Of a stretch of DNA of 64,000 nucleotides, positions 42,925 through 53,842 are shown piece by piece. Position 1 is the stretch's first letter. Every line of letters begins with the position of its first letter. The stretch comes from Nesterenkonia pannonica (lineage in GTDB: Bacteria > Actinomycetota > Actinomycetes > Actinomycetales > Micrococcaceae): contig NZ_CP080575.1 of the NCBI RefSeq assembly GCF_019575955.1, positions 744,001-808,000 of the forward strand, written 5' to 3'. The position numbers were made by a program, and so were the translations under genes. The notes under the pieces were generated by a model that was not told the origin of the DNA, made no database searches, and worked only from the letters and a program-made list of their open reading frames with translations.

Positions 42925-43898
42925 GTGACATTCACTCCGGGGCTCACCGCCCCTATGCGCTGGCACGCTTCCGCGACGGTGAGGCAGTGCGCCTCGGCCT
43001 CGTCGCAGGAGAGCAGATCCATGCGCTCGGCGCCGAAGAGCTTGGGGCAGGGAACCTCAATGAGTTCTTGGCAGCGCCTGACTGGGACCGCTTGGAACGG
43101 CTGGTGGACACCGGCGGACCATGGAGGTCGCTCAACGAGGTCAGCCTGACGGCCCCGGTAGAACCGCAGCAGATCGTGCAGACCGGCGCCAACTACCGAA
43201 CCCACGTCATCGACCTGGTGGCAGCAAGTATGCGCAAGGACGACTCGCGTTCGGAGACGGAGATCCGCGAGGCTGCCGCCCGCATGATGGACGAGCGGAC
43301 TGCAACGGGTGAGCCGTACTTCTTCATCGGACTTCCGGCATGCGTAGTGGGCGATGACGTTCCCTGGAGCTCCCGGCCTACAGCGACCAGCACGATTGGG
43401 AGCTGGAGCTGACCGTGGTGATCGGCAGGGGCGGGTTCCGCATCACCCGCGAGGACGCGATGTCGCACGTGGTAAGCTACACCATCTGCAATGACATCAC
43501 CACGCGGGATCGGGTCTTTCGTGAGGATTCGAAGGGGCTCGGCGCCGACTGGTACCGCTCGAAGAATGCGCCCGGCTTCCTGCCCACCGGTCCCTTCCTG
43601 GTCCCCGCACACTTCGTCGATACGGAGGATCTGGGGTGGTGCTCAATCTCAACGGCAGTCGCATGCAGGACGCCTCCACCTCCGATCTGCTGTTCGATCT
43701 GCTTACGCTCATCTCCGCAGCGTCGCTCAATATGCCGCTGAATCCAGGAGACCTGCTGCTGACCGGCAGTCCGGTAAGCAACGGCGCCCACTGGGGCGCC
43801 TGCTCAGGGACGGGGATGTGATGGAGGGCTCCATCGAAGGTCTCGGCACCCAGACGGTTCGCTGCATCGCAGAGGATGCGCAGAAAGGCACACCATGA
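42925..43898 (+). CDS. Fumarylacetoacetate hydrolase family protein (first), frameshifted
   Basis: FAA-fold hydrolase or decarboxylase acting on ring-cleavage products. QIVQTGANYRTHVID, DWELELTVVIG, YTICNDITTRD and LNPGDLLLTGSP are the fold's conserved steps, with the Glu metal ligands in the ELELTVVIG strand. Frames break near 42945, 43365, 43640 and 43795. SPVSNGAHWG at 43774 is probably SPAGNGAHWG (GTAAGC for GCCGGC). GTG 42925 start follows AGGAAGG; stop overlaps the next ATG. Confidence 0.85.
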
Positions 43899-44889
43899 GC
43901 TCACTCTCCACTGATCCGGCAGACCTGGACCCGAACGATCCCGCAGGGGGAGGTCACGCTTCGCGCAGAGGCGTACCGCAACTGGGGTCGCTGGGGCGAA
44001 GACGATGTCTTGGGCACCCTGAACTTCATCGACAGCGCCAAACGCACCCAGGCAGCCCGACTGGTGACCGAGGGCATCACCGTCTCGTTGGGTCAGGAGT
44101 TCAACGAGGACGGCCCGCAGAAGGGATGGAAGAAGCGGAACAACCCGGTGCACACCATGACCGGCACCGGTCTGGATGCCGAGCGCAGCCTCGACGCCTT
44201 TCCCCACGGCATCGGAGGTGCGGATGACCTGATCATGATGCCGCTGCAGTGCTCCACCCAGTGGGATGGGCTCGGCCACATCTTCGACCGCGGCTACGCG
44301 TGGAACGGCCGTCGAGCCGGAGATGTCGTCACCACGCAGGGCGACGGGGTGACCGGCATCGAGAAGGCAGCGTCGGTCATCGTCTCGCGGGGGTGCTGCT
44401 CGACATGGGTAGGCACCTGCGTCCGGAGACCGGTGAGCTCGAGGACGGGTACGCCATCACTGAAGAGGATCTGGACTCGTGCATCGCTGCCCAGGGAGCC
44501 TCCTCCGCGGTCGGCCGCGGCGACATTCTGCTTGTTCGAACCGGCCAGCTCGCGCGGGTTCGTCGCGAGGGATGGGGCGACTACGCAGGGGGACCTGCGC
44601 CGGGCCTCTCGATCACCACGGCCCGCTGGCTCTACCGGAGCGAGATCGCCGCGATCGCGACCGATACGTGGGGTTCGAAGTTCGTCCCAATGAGTTCCAC
44701 GAGTCCTTCCAGCCGCTGCATCAGATTGTCATCCCCAACATGGGACTGACCGTCGGCGAGATGTGGGACCTGGAACGGATCGGGCAGGCATGTGCTGAAC
44801 GTGGCCGCTTTGATTTTCTGCTCTCGGCCCAGCCGCTCCCCATCACCGGGGCGGTCGGTTCGCCGATCAACCCGATCGCAACACTCTGA
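43895..44889 (+). CDS. Cyclase family (kynurenine-formamidase-like) hydrolase, frameshifted
   Basis: GRWGEDDVLGTLNFID, LQCSTQWDGLGHIFDRGYAWNG, AITEEDLDSCIAAQG and GFEVRPNEFHESFQPLHQIVIPNMGL are the cyclase-family (PF04199-type) signatures; the D and H residues of CSTQWDGLGH are the metal ligands. It probably hydrolyses an amide or lactone intermediate. Frames break near 43955, 44385 and 44690. The N-terminal MSSLSTDPADLDPNDPAGG is a short non-core leader. Overlaps the previous stop as ATGA. Confidence 0.85.
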
Positions 44890-44918
44890 GCACCCCTGAA
44901 TCCGAAGGAGTTCCCGTC

Positions 44919-46056
44919 ATGACCGCAGCAAAGAAGGTGGCCGTCGTCGGCACCGGCGTGAGTGGACTTGCCGCCGCCATCCAATTGGCCAAAGGAGGCG
45001 TGGCAGTCGACGTCTTCGAGGCCCACCACGAACTGACATCTGTCGGATCGGGAATCTCTCTGCAGGGCAACAGCTGCGCGCCTTCGAAGAGCTGGGGGTC
45101 TGGGAGGAGGCCCGCGATGCGGGTTTCCCCTTCGATGGGATGGGTCTGCGCGCCCCCGGTCCAGAGGCTCCGGTCATCGCCCGCATGAAGGACGGAGAGC
45201 ACCCTCAGACGGGACTGCCCTCGGCCATGGGGATGCCTCGCGCGGAGCTCACCCGAATCCTCTATGAGCACGCCGTCCGCGCCGGGGCACACGTGAAGTT
45301 CGGTAGGCGGGTGGTCGATCTGATCAACCACGAGGACTCCGTCGAGGTCATCCTCGAGGCGGATTCGGCGGGCCGCTACGACCTCCTCATCGGGGCAGAC
45401 GGCATCCATTCCACGGTGCGCTCGGCCATGGGCATCGAATCCGGGCCTGAGCGCACCGGGATGGGGATCTGGCGCGCCTTCGTATCTCGCCCTGCTGAGG
45501 TCGAATGCACCGAGCTGTACTACGGTGGTCCCTGCTACATCGCAGGGTATACACCCACTGGGCACGATTCGATGTATGCCTTCCTGGTCTCGGACGCGCA
45601 GGACCATTTCGAGATGCGCCCCGATGATGCAGCTCAACTGGTGATCGAGCAGAGTCGCGGATACGGAGGGCCCTGGGAGCAGGTGCGTGCGGACCTCACC
45701 GCCGGAGCCGCGCAGGTGAACTACACCTGGTTCACCAAGCACGTCGTCCCCGGGCAGTGGAACAGGGGCCGTGCAGTGATCATCGGAGATGCGGCCCATT
45801 CGTGTCCGCCGACCATCGCGCAGGAGCTGCCCAGGGCCTGGAGGATGCGCTGGTGCTGACGGAGCTGCTTCTCGCTCACAGCGCAGTGGATCAGGACCTG
45901 TGGGATCAGTTCCACCAGCGACGCGTCGAGCGGGCCGCGGCCATTGTGAATGCCTCGGTCCAACTCGCGGAGTGGCAGCGCGACGGCGAGGACCACTCTT
46001 CCGACGTGCCCCAGCTCCTAGCGTCGGTGGCCCAGCGAGTGGCGGTGCCGGCATGA
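44919..46056 (+). CDS. FAD-dependent monooxygenase (salicylate-hydroxylase-like), frameshifted
   Basis: Group A flavoprotein hydroxylase. GxGxxG is VVGTGVSGLAAAI, the DG motif DLLIGADGIHSTVR and the GD motif VIIGDAAHSCPPTIAQ. Breaks lie near 45070 (LQGNALRAFEELG) and 45828 (AQGAAQGLEDAL). A GAAGGAG site precedes ATG 44919. In the cluster it could hydroxylate, or decarboxylate and hydroxylate, an aromatic acid to make the catechol that the dioxygenase cleaves. Confidence 0.87.
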
Positions 46057-47058
46057 TCGTCGACGTTCACGCACATGTCCTGCTCCCTCGCTTCATGCTG
46101 AGGTCGAGTCTCGAGCGCCCGAGGGTGTGGCTGCTGCAGCGGAACTCGACACTCGCCGCAACGGAGCCGCCAGCCAACGCGTCTCCGGTCCCATGGTCGC
46201 CGCGCGCATTCCGCGTCTGATCGACGTCGCGGAGCGGCTGCGCGTGATGGATGAGCAGGAGTGGATCGTCAGTGGGTCAGCGCCTCGCCCAATCACTACT
46301 ACCCATGGGCGGGGAGGAGCTGGCCGTGTTCGCCTGCGGGGAGGCCAACCGACTCATCGCCGAACATGCGGCCCACGAACCTGAGCGGCTGCTGGGGCTC
46401 GGCCTCGTACCGCTGCAGTGGCCCGAACGCGCGCGCGAGCTGCTCGACGACGCCGTCATCGCACGTGGGCTGCTCGGTGTGGAGATCTCCTCAGGCGCCG
46501 GAGACGTGGAACTCTCAGATGAACGTCTGGAGCCCTTCTGGGAGCGGGCGGCCGAACTCGGCGCTCCGGTCTTCATCCACCCTTTCGGGTGCAGCCTCGA
46601 TGAGCGTCTGGATCGCTTCTATCTTGCGAATACCGTGGGTCAGCCGGTGGAGAACGCTGTGGCGCTCTCGCATCTCATCTTCTCGGGCGTCTTGGACCGC
46701 CATCCGGACCTGCGGATTGTGGCGGCGCACGGCGGCGGCTACGTGCCCACCGCGATCGGTCGTTCTGACCATGCGTGGCGAGTCCGGGCCGATGCTCAGG
46801 GTGCCAGCATCCGCCCTCTCACTACCTGACGAAGATGTGGTTCGACACTGTGGTGCATGACCCCGTGCTCTGCGGCAGCTGATCGAGGTCGCGGGAGAGT
46901 CTCAGGTGCTGATGGGCAGCGACTACCCATTCGATATGGGCAGCGAGGACCCCGTCGGGTTCGTCCGAGCGAGCGGGCTGAGCGCCGAGGCCGAGCGCGC
47001 TGTCCTCGGTGACAACGCGGCTGCGCTCGAAGCGCCGAAGAGAAGGGATGAGCGATGA
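46053..47058 (+). CDS. Amidohydrolase, ACMSD/gamma-resorcylate-decarboxylase-like, frameshifted
   Basis: Metal-binding HxH is DVHAHVLLPRF at the very N-terminus. Further ligands: FIHPFG, VAAHGGGYVP and LMGSDYPFDM. This is the non-oxidative decarboxylase/hydrolase group that includes 2-amino-3-carboxymuconate semialdehyde decarboxylase. Breaks near 46105, 46265, 46805 and 46870. ATG overlaps the monooxygenase stop (ATGA) and its stop overlaps the next ATG, so translation is coupled. Decarboxylation of a ring-cleavage or benzoate-type intermediate is inferred from the family. Confidence 0.82.
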
Positions 47059-48070
47059 GGATCGCGCGTTGGAACCACGCGGGCACCACCGGTGAGGGCT
47101 TCGTGATCGATGACGGGGTCGTGCCGTTCCCTGACGGCTTCACCGTGGCGGACGTTCTTTCGGTGGGACTCGGCACGGCGTCGGAGCTCCATGCCCGCGC
47201 CGACCCTCACCGGGCGACCCCGCTCTCAGCGGTGACGCTGCTGGCGCCCCTGGTCCCTGCATCGATTCGTGACTTCGCCGTCTTCGAGGAGCATGTTGAG
47301 GGCATGAGCGCTGATGAGAATGGCAATCCGCGGGTCGGCGCCGCCTGGTACGAAGCTCCGACGTTCTACTTCACGAATCCGCATCAGGTCTTTGGGGCGG
47401 GTCGTCGAATTCGGCCGCTTACCACCGAGAGGCTGGATTTCGAGCTGGAGGTTGCGGTGGTGGTCGGAGGGGTCGAGGGCCGCTCCGGGAGGACCTGGAT
47501 GTCGAGGCAGCCGAGGAGCATGTGTTCGGCTACGTCATCATGAATGACTGGTCGGCCCGCGACATCCAGGCTGCTGAGATGCGGAACAGCCTCGGGCCCG
47601 CGAAGGGTAAGGACTTCGCCACATCCCTGGGGCCGTGGATCGTCACCGCCGATGAGATGGCTGTCCACCGTGATGCCGACGGGTTCCTCGCCGTGCGCGC
47701 CGAGGTCTACGTCAACGACGAACTTGTCGGTGAAGACCTCGTCTCAAACATGGCCTGGACCTTCCCGGAACTGATCGCCTACGCATCCCGCGCGTCGCGA
47801 GTGGTCCCCGGCGATGTGCTCGGCTCAGGAACGGTCGGCAACGGCGGGTGTCTCGCTGAGCTGTGGGGCAAGGCCGGAGGAGATCTGGTGCCCCCGCCGC
47901 TGTCTGAGGACGACGAAGTGCGCATGGTCGTGGAGGGCCTCGGAGAGCTGGTGGGCACTGTCGGTCGAGCGCGGCACCCGCACGCGCTGCCCCCGCGCGG
48001 CGTCGCCCGGCACCGCGTGCTCGCCGTCGAACCGGCTGAACGTGCGCTGCGGGGTAGTCTCAGCCCATAG
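47055..48070 (+). CDS. Fumarylacetoacetate hydrolase family protein (second), frameshifted
   Basis: About 338 residues. IRDFAVFEEHVEGM, EAPTFYFTNPHQVFG, LDFELEVAVVVG, YVIMNDWSARDIQ, GPAKGKDFATSLGPWIVT and GSGTVGNGGCLAELWGK define a longer FAA subfamily than the first copy. Breaks near 47475 (GG / EGRSG); RPLTTERL at 47417 is probably RPPATERL. Last gene of the coupled run; its stop lies 32 bp before a membrane protein gene. Confidence 0.85.
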
Positions 48071-48102
48071 ATATGTCGCTGAGCCGGGGAGATGGTGGCG
48101 CA

Positions 48103-48876
48103 ATGGATGAGCGGGGTGTAGGTCTGCGGATTCGGCGGGTCTTTCTCTGGGCAATGGTCGTCTCGTTCTGCGTGGCGGCAGGCGCAGGGATCTTGGTCCT
48201 CCTCGGAGTGAGCTTCGGGAGACCGGGGAAAGGTGCTGCTGAGCACCGTGACCGTGGGACTCTTCAGCCTGGCGATGCTCTGCTGCGGGGCCACCTTCGC
48301 TCGTGCTTAAGCAGATCCCTCGGGGTGGCGGGCGTGGTCGTCAGCATGCTCACCCTGGGGTGGAGCCTCGTGCTGATCTGGAGAGAGTGGAGCTGGGACT
48401 TCGAACCGTTCCAGGTTCTCTTCTCAGGAATCACGCTGACCATCGCGCTGAGCTTCGCGAACCTGGTGGTGGCGTCGACGGCCCACCGCGACCAGCTGAT
48501 CCGCCTCCTGCTGGCAGCATGTTTGGGCCTCACAGCGGTGGCAGTCCTTCTCACGCTGCTGCTCATATGGGACTCCGGATGGGAGGGGAATCATTTCCGC
48601 GCCTGTACGGCGTGGTGCTGATCCTCGCTGTTCTGTGCGGAGTCTTGGCGCCCTGCTCTCGAGCCTGCGGAAGCGCGCAGGCCGAACCCCGGGCCGGGCC
48701 ACGCGGTCGCCGAGCCGCCGATGTCAGAGGGCGCCGCCGTCGAGCGCGAACCCGTGAGCCGCCCTGGTGAACCGCTCGACCCCGCGTTGGTGGCTGCTCT
48801 GGAGCGCGAGGCCGCACGTCGCGGAGTCAGCGTGGTGCAGCTGGTGCACCAGCAGTGGCCGCGCGAGAGGGAATAA
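48103..48876 (+). CDS. Membrane protein of unknown function, frameshifted
   Basis: Four or five hydrophobic segments: VFLWAMVVSFCVAAGAGILVLL, TVTVGLFSLAMLCC, GVAGVVVSMLTLGWSLVLI, ITLTIALSFANLVV and LGLTAVAVLLTLLLIWD. A charged tail ends AALEREAARRGVSVVQLVHQ. GCTTAAGC at 48305-48312 replaces GCCGGC (FARAGRSLGV); other breaks are near 48225, 48590 and 48650. No family recognised; may not belong to the catabolic cluster. Confidence 0.65.
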
Positions 48877-48889
48877 ACCGACGGGAGCC

Positions 48890-49786
48890 TCACCGGACCG
48901 CCGTGATGGTGGGCCCGCTGCGCCTACGCTTACTCGTCAGGCTGGGCGAGGGGAAGGGAGTCAGCCCTCCGCCATCGACGATCAGTGTTTGGGCCGTGAC
49001 ATAGCCTACCTGTTCGGAGGAGAGATAGGAGACGGCGGCGGCGACGTCCTCCGACGTGCCCACCCGGCCGACCGGGATCTTCCGTCCCCTGCTGGCCAGG
49101 TAGGAGTCAACATCAAGATCTGCTGGATTCTGTCGAAGAAAGGCCCGGCTGGTCCCGATCAGTCCAGGGCAGACTGCGTTGACGGTCACACCCCAGGGGC
49201 CCACGTCCATCGCGAGGGAGCGGGTCAGGCCGAGCACCCCTGCCTTGGAGGCGGAGTACGCAGTCGAGTGCGGCGCCGCGTCAACTCCCGCCATGGATGA
49301 GATATTCACGATCCGGCCATACCGCTGACGGCGCATGACGTGCACCGCAGCCCTGGACATGAGATACGTTCCGCGCAGGTTGACCTGCATCTGCTGGTCC
49401 CAGAGCTCCAGCGGGATCTCCTCGATATCCTGTCGGTCCAGTCCCTGGGGCGCCGCTGCGTTGTTGACCAGAATGTCCAGTCTGCCGCCGAAGTCAGCCG
49501 CCTCCGCGATGAGTCGGTCGGCGTCCTCCGGCTCAGAGATGTCTCCCAGAACGGCCAAGGCTCTGCCTCCGGCGTCCTGTATCTGCTGAGCCAGGGCATC
49601 GACGCCCTGCCAATCGCTGTGCTGATCGCGCGCGGCCTGCGCGTGATTGGGGATCCCAGCAGCCTGCCGGTCAGCAACGACAACGCTGATCTCCTTCGCG
49701 GCCAGATTCCGGGCGATGGCCTGTCCTATGCCATCAGCCTTCCCGCAGCCGGTGACGAGCGCGACCCGGGGCTCATGAGGTGGCAC
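48890..49786 (-). CDS. SDR family oxidoreductase
   Basis: 298 residues, intact. Cofactor motif TGCGKADGIGQAIA, DILVNNAAAPQG, and catalytic Ser/Tyr/Lys in ISSMAGVDAAPHSTAYSASKAGV; C-terminal VTAQTLIVDGGGL. Classical short-chain dehydrogenase, NAD(H) or NADP(H). The GTG 49786 start is the only good one in frame. Convergent to the membrane protein; a dehydrogenation step in the aromatic pathway is possible but not shown. Confidence 0.88.
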   Translation of the reverse strand: MPPHEPRVALVTGCGKADGIGQAIARNLAAKEISVVVADRQAAGIPNHAQAARDQHSDWQGVDALAQQIQDAGGRALAVLGDISEPEDADRLIAEAADFGGRLDILVNNAAAPQGLDRQDIEEIPLELWDQQMQVNLRGTYLMSRAAVHVMRRQRYGRIVNISSMAGVDAAPHSTAYSASKAGVLGLTRSLAMDVGPWGVTVNAVCPGLIGTSRAFLRQNPADLDVDSYLASRGRKIPVGRVGTSEDVAAAVSYLSSEQVGYVTAQTLIVDGGGLTPFPSPSLTSKRRRSGPTITAVR

Positions 49787-50022
49787 CTGAGCGCCGGAGC
49801 TGCAGGGTGGTCATAGTGATCAGTCCAGTCATGTGTCGAGGGGCGTCGGGTGCAGACGGTGGCGGTGGGCGGTGGTGCATCACTGCTGTGTGACCACTCT
49901 GGGGTACCGAGGGACGGCTGGCCAGGGACTGTTTCGTCCGACGGAAGGCCGTCGCGCTCCCGAACCACCGCCGTGTCCGATTCCCGCTAGTGGAGCGGAT
50001 GCATCCGTGAGATGTTGATCGT

Positions 50023-51523
50023 ATGACGATCGTCCCGCGAAGCTTCGACGAGCGCTACAGGGCTGTCGAGGCACGTGACAGCCGCTTCGACGGTCAGTTC
50101 ATCATGGCTGTGCGGACCACCGGCATCTACTGCCGTCCGTCGTGCCCTGCGCGTACTCCGAAGCGCGAGAACGCGGAGTTCTACCTCACCAGCGCCGCCG
50201 CGCACGAAGCTGGCTATCGGGCATGCAGGCGCTGCCTGCCGGATGCGGTCCCCGGATCCCCGGAGTGGAACGTGCGGCAGGACACCGTCGGCAGGGCGAT
50301 GCGGCTCATTGCTGAAGGGGTCGTGGAGCGTGACGGCGTGCACGCGCTCTCAGCTCGACTCGGGTATTCTCCCCGGCACCTCACCCGCCTGCTCACCGAA
50401 GAGCTCGGAGCGGGACCGCTCGCTCTTGCCCGTTCCCACCGAGCGCACTCTGCGCGACTGCTGCTGACCAGCACAGAGCTGACGATCGCCGACGTCGCGT
50501 TCTCAGCAGGCTTCGGCAGCATCAGACAGTGCAATGACACGCTCCGCGAAGTCTTCGGCATGACCCCCACCGAGCTCCGAGCACGCCGCCGCGGGCCTAC
50601 CCCAGCCCCAGGCTCCATACACCTCGTCCTTCCGGTTCGTGAGCCGTTCGACCTGAGGGGAACACTTCGCTGGATGGCCGACCGAGCGATCCCCGGCATG
50701 GAAGCTGCGGACGCGACCGGCTTCGCCCGCACACTTCTTCTGCCGGGCGGACCCGCGCGGTTCGCACTGCGCGAAGATCCCGGCAGGACCGACCGTCTGA
50801 GGCTGCAGGTGCACGTCACCGAGCTGAGCGATGTGGGAATGCTCGCGGCTCGGGCGCGACGCCTCTTCGACCTCGACGCTGACCCGCTGGCCATCGACGC
50901 GGCACTCTCGGGCGACCCGCGGCTCAGCCCGCTGGTCGCACGCACTCCCGGCATCCGTGTGCCGGGGTCAGCGACCCCACGAGATGCTGATCCGGGCCAT
51001 GATCGGCCAGCAGATCTCCGTGGCCGCGGCGCGCACCATGGTCACCTCGCTCGTGCACAGCCTCGGGGCCGTCGGCGAGGACGGGACAGGCGAGCCGCAG
51101 CGGTTCTTCCCGTCGATGGAGACGATCGCTGAGCGGGGCCACGAGGAGCTGCGCGGGCTTACTGCCCGAATCCGCGCGATCACGCGAGCTGCAGCGGCCC
51201 TTGCCGACGGCACACTGACGCTCGGGGTGGCCGACGATTCGGCTGAGCTGCGCGCCAGACTCCTCGCACAGCCAGGCATAGGACCCTGGACCGCAGACTA
51301 CGTCCGCATGAGGGTGGTGCATGACCCGGATGTGTTCCTGCCCGGCGACAGTGCAATGCGCGGCGGGGCGCGCCGCGCAGGCCTGCCCGCTGAGACCAAG
51401 GCGCTGACCGAGCGGGCCTCGCGAAGCGCGCCGTGGCGCAGCTACGTCACCGCCCACCTCTGGCGTGCGGCCCTGAGCCCTCGCCAGACGACGTCCCCAC
51501 ACCACCAGCGAGAGAGAAAGTGA
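50023..51523 (+). CDS. Ada-AlkA fusion: DNA-3-methyladenine glycosylase with Ada regulatory domain, frameshifted
   Basis: Three parts in order: Ada zinc domain ([20 protein letters not shown] ... ACRRCLPD, four Cys), AraC-type helix-turn-helix ([29 protein letters not shown]) and an AlkA glycosylase with helix-hairpin-helix [16 protein letters not shown] and the catalytic Asp region PGDSAM. The O6-methyltransferase domain of full Ada is absent. It senses methylphosphotriesters and excises alkylated bases. A C is missing near 50985; RGLTARI at 51167 is probably RGPAARI. The next gene supplies the missing Ogt activity. Confidence 0.92.
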
Positions 51524-51527
51524 CCTG

Positions 51528-52044
51528 ATGGCCGAGAGTGCGATTGCCCAGACCATAGATACGCCCGACGGCGCGTTCACCCTGATCGTCGACGCTCAGG
51601 GGCAGGTGCTGGCGTCAGGTTGGACCGCCGATCCGCACGCAGCAGCGCAGCGGATCCACCCCAGCCTCCGGCCGCAGAGCATGGTCGCAGGGACCACTGC
51701 CGCGGCAGAGGCAGTACGCGCCTACTATGCGGGAGACCCCGAGGCCGCAGCCGCCGTGCCGGTGGCCCATCGGGGACCGCTCTGCAGCAGCGAGGCTGGT
51801 CCGCGCTCCGAGAGATACCGCCCGGTCTCACTGTGAGCTACACCGAGTTCGCCGAGCTCCTCGGAAGCGCAGGAGCCGTGCGAGCAGCGGCGTCGATCTG
51901 CGCCCGCAACGCGGTGGCCCTCTTCGTCCCCTGCCACCGGGTTCTGCGTGCCGACGGATCCCTCGGCGGCTTCGCATGGGGACAGGCCTGAAGCAGTCGC
52001 TGCTGGACCGAGAGGCGCACCCCGCGGGGCCCCTTGCCCAGTGA
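51528..52044 (+). CDS. ogt: Methylated-DNA--protein-cysteine methyltransferase, frameshifted
   Basis: Suicide repair of O6-methylguanine. Active-site motif [21 protein letters not shown] with the acceptor Cys, preceded by [21 protein letters not shown] (helix-turn-helix) and ICARNAVA. Frames break near 51770 and 51985, after which [11 protein letters not shown] completes the C-terminus. ATG 51528 lies 4 bp after the Ada-AlkA stop, one operon of the adaptive alkylation response. Confidence 0.92.
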
Positions 52045-52159
52045 TGCGACTGGACCTCTGGGCGCTGAAGGTCATCCTCGCTGCCCAGCGCTGACCTCAT
52101 CTCTCGCCGAAGGACTTTGGACCCTACTCCGAGCATCGAAGCAGGTCTACGGTCAGGCT

Positions 52160-53206
52160 ATGGATCCTTCGAACGAAGCACATGATGACCGCACCCCCGG
52201 CGTCCTGGTGGGGCTGGACGGCTCTGCAGACAGCGAGCGAGCATTCCGCGCCGCATTGCGGATCGCGGAGAAGCGGAACTTCCCTGCGGCTCGTGGGAGC
52301 CTTTGCGTACCCGGCGGTGGTTGGTGCTGACTACGTGCCCGAGGTGGACCAGTTCCTCGACACAATGGCGACAGCAACCAAGAGCGTGCTTGAGTCATAC
52401 GCGGCGCAGGCCCAGGAGGCTTGCGTTGAGGTCACCATCCTCGCGGTGAAGAGCGACCCGGCAGCAGCGCTGGTGAAGGAGAGCAGCTCCGCAGAGGTGG
52501 CGGTGGTCGGCAAGCGCGGTCGGAACAGGTTCACCGGGCGCATGCTGGGCAGCGTGTCGGCGAAGCTGGCCGCGCACAGTCACTGTCCGACGCTTGTCAT
52601 ACCGGCCAAATGGGAGGCCGGGTCCGCAGAGGAGCTTCTCGCCCCGGCCCAGGAGCACCCTGCTGCTGAGGGGGCCCCGGATGAGCCGATCACGTCGATG
52701 GAGGAATCCGCACCTCGAACGCATCAGCGCCGCAGATTCTCCAATGTCGTCCAAAATCTGAACTTCGACTCAGAGGTCGTGGCAGGCGTCGACGTCGACA
52801 GCGCATCGACAGACGTGGTGGATGCGGCGGCGCAGGCGGCTCAGCTGTGGAGTGGCCCCTCACGCTGGTCTCGGCAGCACCGCTCGACGGGGCGCACTGG
52901 TACCCCAACCCGGTGCAGTACAACCTTGAGCTGCCGAGCCTGCGCCGCCAGTACACCGCCCACCTGCAGGAGATGGCGCAGTACGTGGCCGAGAAGTTCC
53001 CGGATGTGGCGGTGCGGTGGCAGTTCATCGACGGCTCACCCTCCGGGGCGGTCTCCGAGGCCTCCCGGACCGCGGGGCTGGTGGTGATCGGCACACGCGG
53101 CCGCGGCGGATTCGCCGGGCTGCTGCTCGGATCGGTCAGCCAGTCTGTGCTGAACCGTTCGGCATGCCCCGTGCTCGTGGTGCCCACGCACAAGGACCGA
53201 TCATGA
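52160..53206 (+). CDS. Tandem-domain universal stress protein (UspA family), frameshifted
   Basis: Two Usp domains of about 150 residues. The first has VLVGLDGSADSERAFRAAL and ends VVGKRGRNRFTGRMLGSVSAKLAAHSHCPTLVIP; the second has VVAGVDVDSASTDVVDAA and VVIGTRGRGGFAGLLLGSVSQSVLNRSACPVLVVP. Both carry the ATP-binding GxxG-9x-GS(S/A) pattern. Frames break near 52305 and 52848. The stop overlaps the ATG of the next gene. ATG 52160 lacks an obvious ribosome-binding site. Confidence 0.88.
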
Positions 53207-53661
53207 GCCCCGAGCGCCAGAAGGGCGAGCCGGTGCTCGTGCTGGACGCCGAACAGGCATGGAATCGACTCGAGGGCGCCCGGGTCGGGCGACTCGTCCT
53301 CGTCGTTGGGTCGAGGGCGGACATCTTTCCTGTGAACTATGCAGTGGCCCCGGACCGCACGCTCATCTTCAGGACAGCGCCGGGCAAGAAGCTGGCCGAG
53401 CTGACGGTCAACGATGAAGTCCTCTTCGAGGCGGATCAGATCTCCACAGATGAAGGCTGGTCCGTCATCGTCAGAGGGCACGCCCATTGGCTGCAGGGAG
53501 CAGCGGAGATCGAGCAGGCCGAGTCGCTGGGGCTGCAGCCCTGGGTGTCCACGCTGAAGGACTACTACGTGCAGATCCGGCCCACCGAGATCAGCGGAAG
53601 GCACTTCACCTTCGGCCCCCACCCGGAGAGAGAGCTCGGAGAAGGCTCGGAGGGAGGGTGA
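53203..53661 (+). CDS. Pyridoxamine 5'-phosphate oxidase-like flavin split-barrel protein
   Basis: 152 residues, intact. LEGARVGRLVLVVGSRADIFPVNYAV, LIFRTAPGKKLAELTVNDEVLFEAD and GWSVIVRGHAHWL are typical of small FMN- or F420-binding split-barrel proteins. Commonly next to Usp genes; redox stress role inferred. ATG overlaps the Usp stop as ATGA. Confidence 0.85.
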   Translation: MSPERQKGEPVLVLDAEQAWNRLEGARVGRLVLVVGSRADIFPVNYAVAPDRTLIFRTAPGKKLAELTVNDEVLFEADQISTDEGWSVIVRGHAHWLQGAAEIEQAESLGLQPWVSTLKDYYVQIRPTEISGRHFTFGPHPERELGEGSEGG

Positions 53662-53677
53662 GGCTCTCCTTACGGAC

Positions 53678-53705
53678 GGTCCGGCGCGAGCACCCGAGCC
53701 GGACC
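53678..53705 (+). terminator. Hairpin after stress operon
   Basis: GGTCCGGC and GCCGGACC, eight perfect base pairs with a 12-base loop, 16 bp after the stop codon. Probably ends the Ogt-Usp transcript. Confidence 0.5.
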
Positions 53706-53842
53706 CCTTGCGAGTGCGCTCTGCACCGTTCCCAAGAGGCTTAACTGGTGATACCGTTGACAATACTCAATCGGCAATTGGGTTTAGTTGACTGGTTGCA
53801 CGCTCTTTTGGTGAGAGTTTTTCATTGATCGAAGGGAATGTC

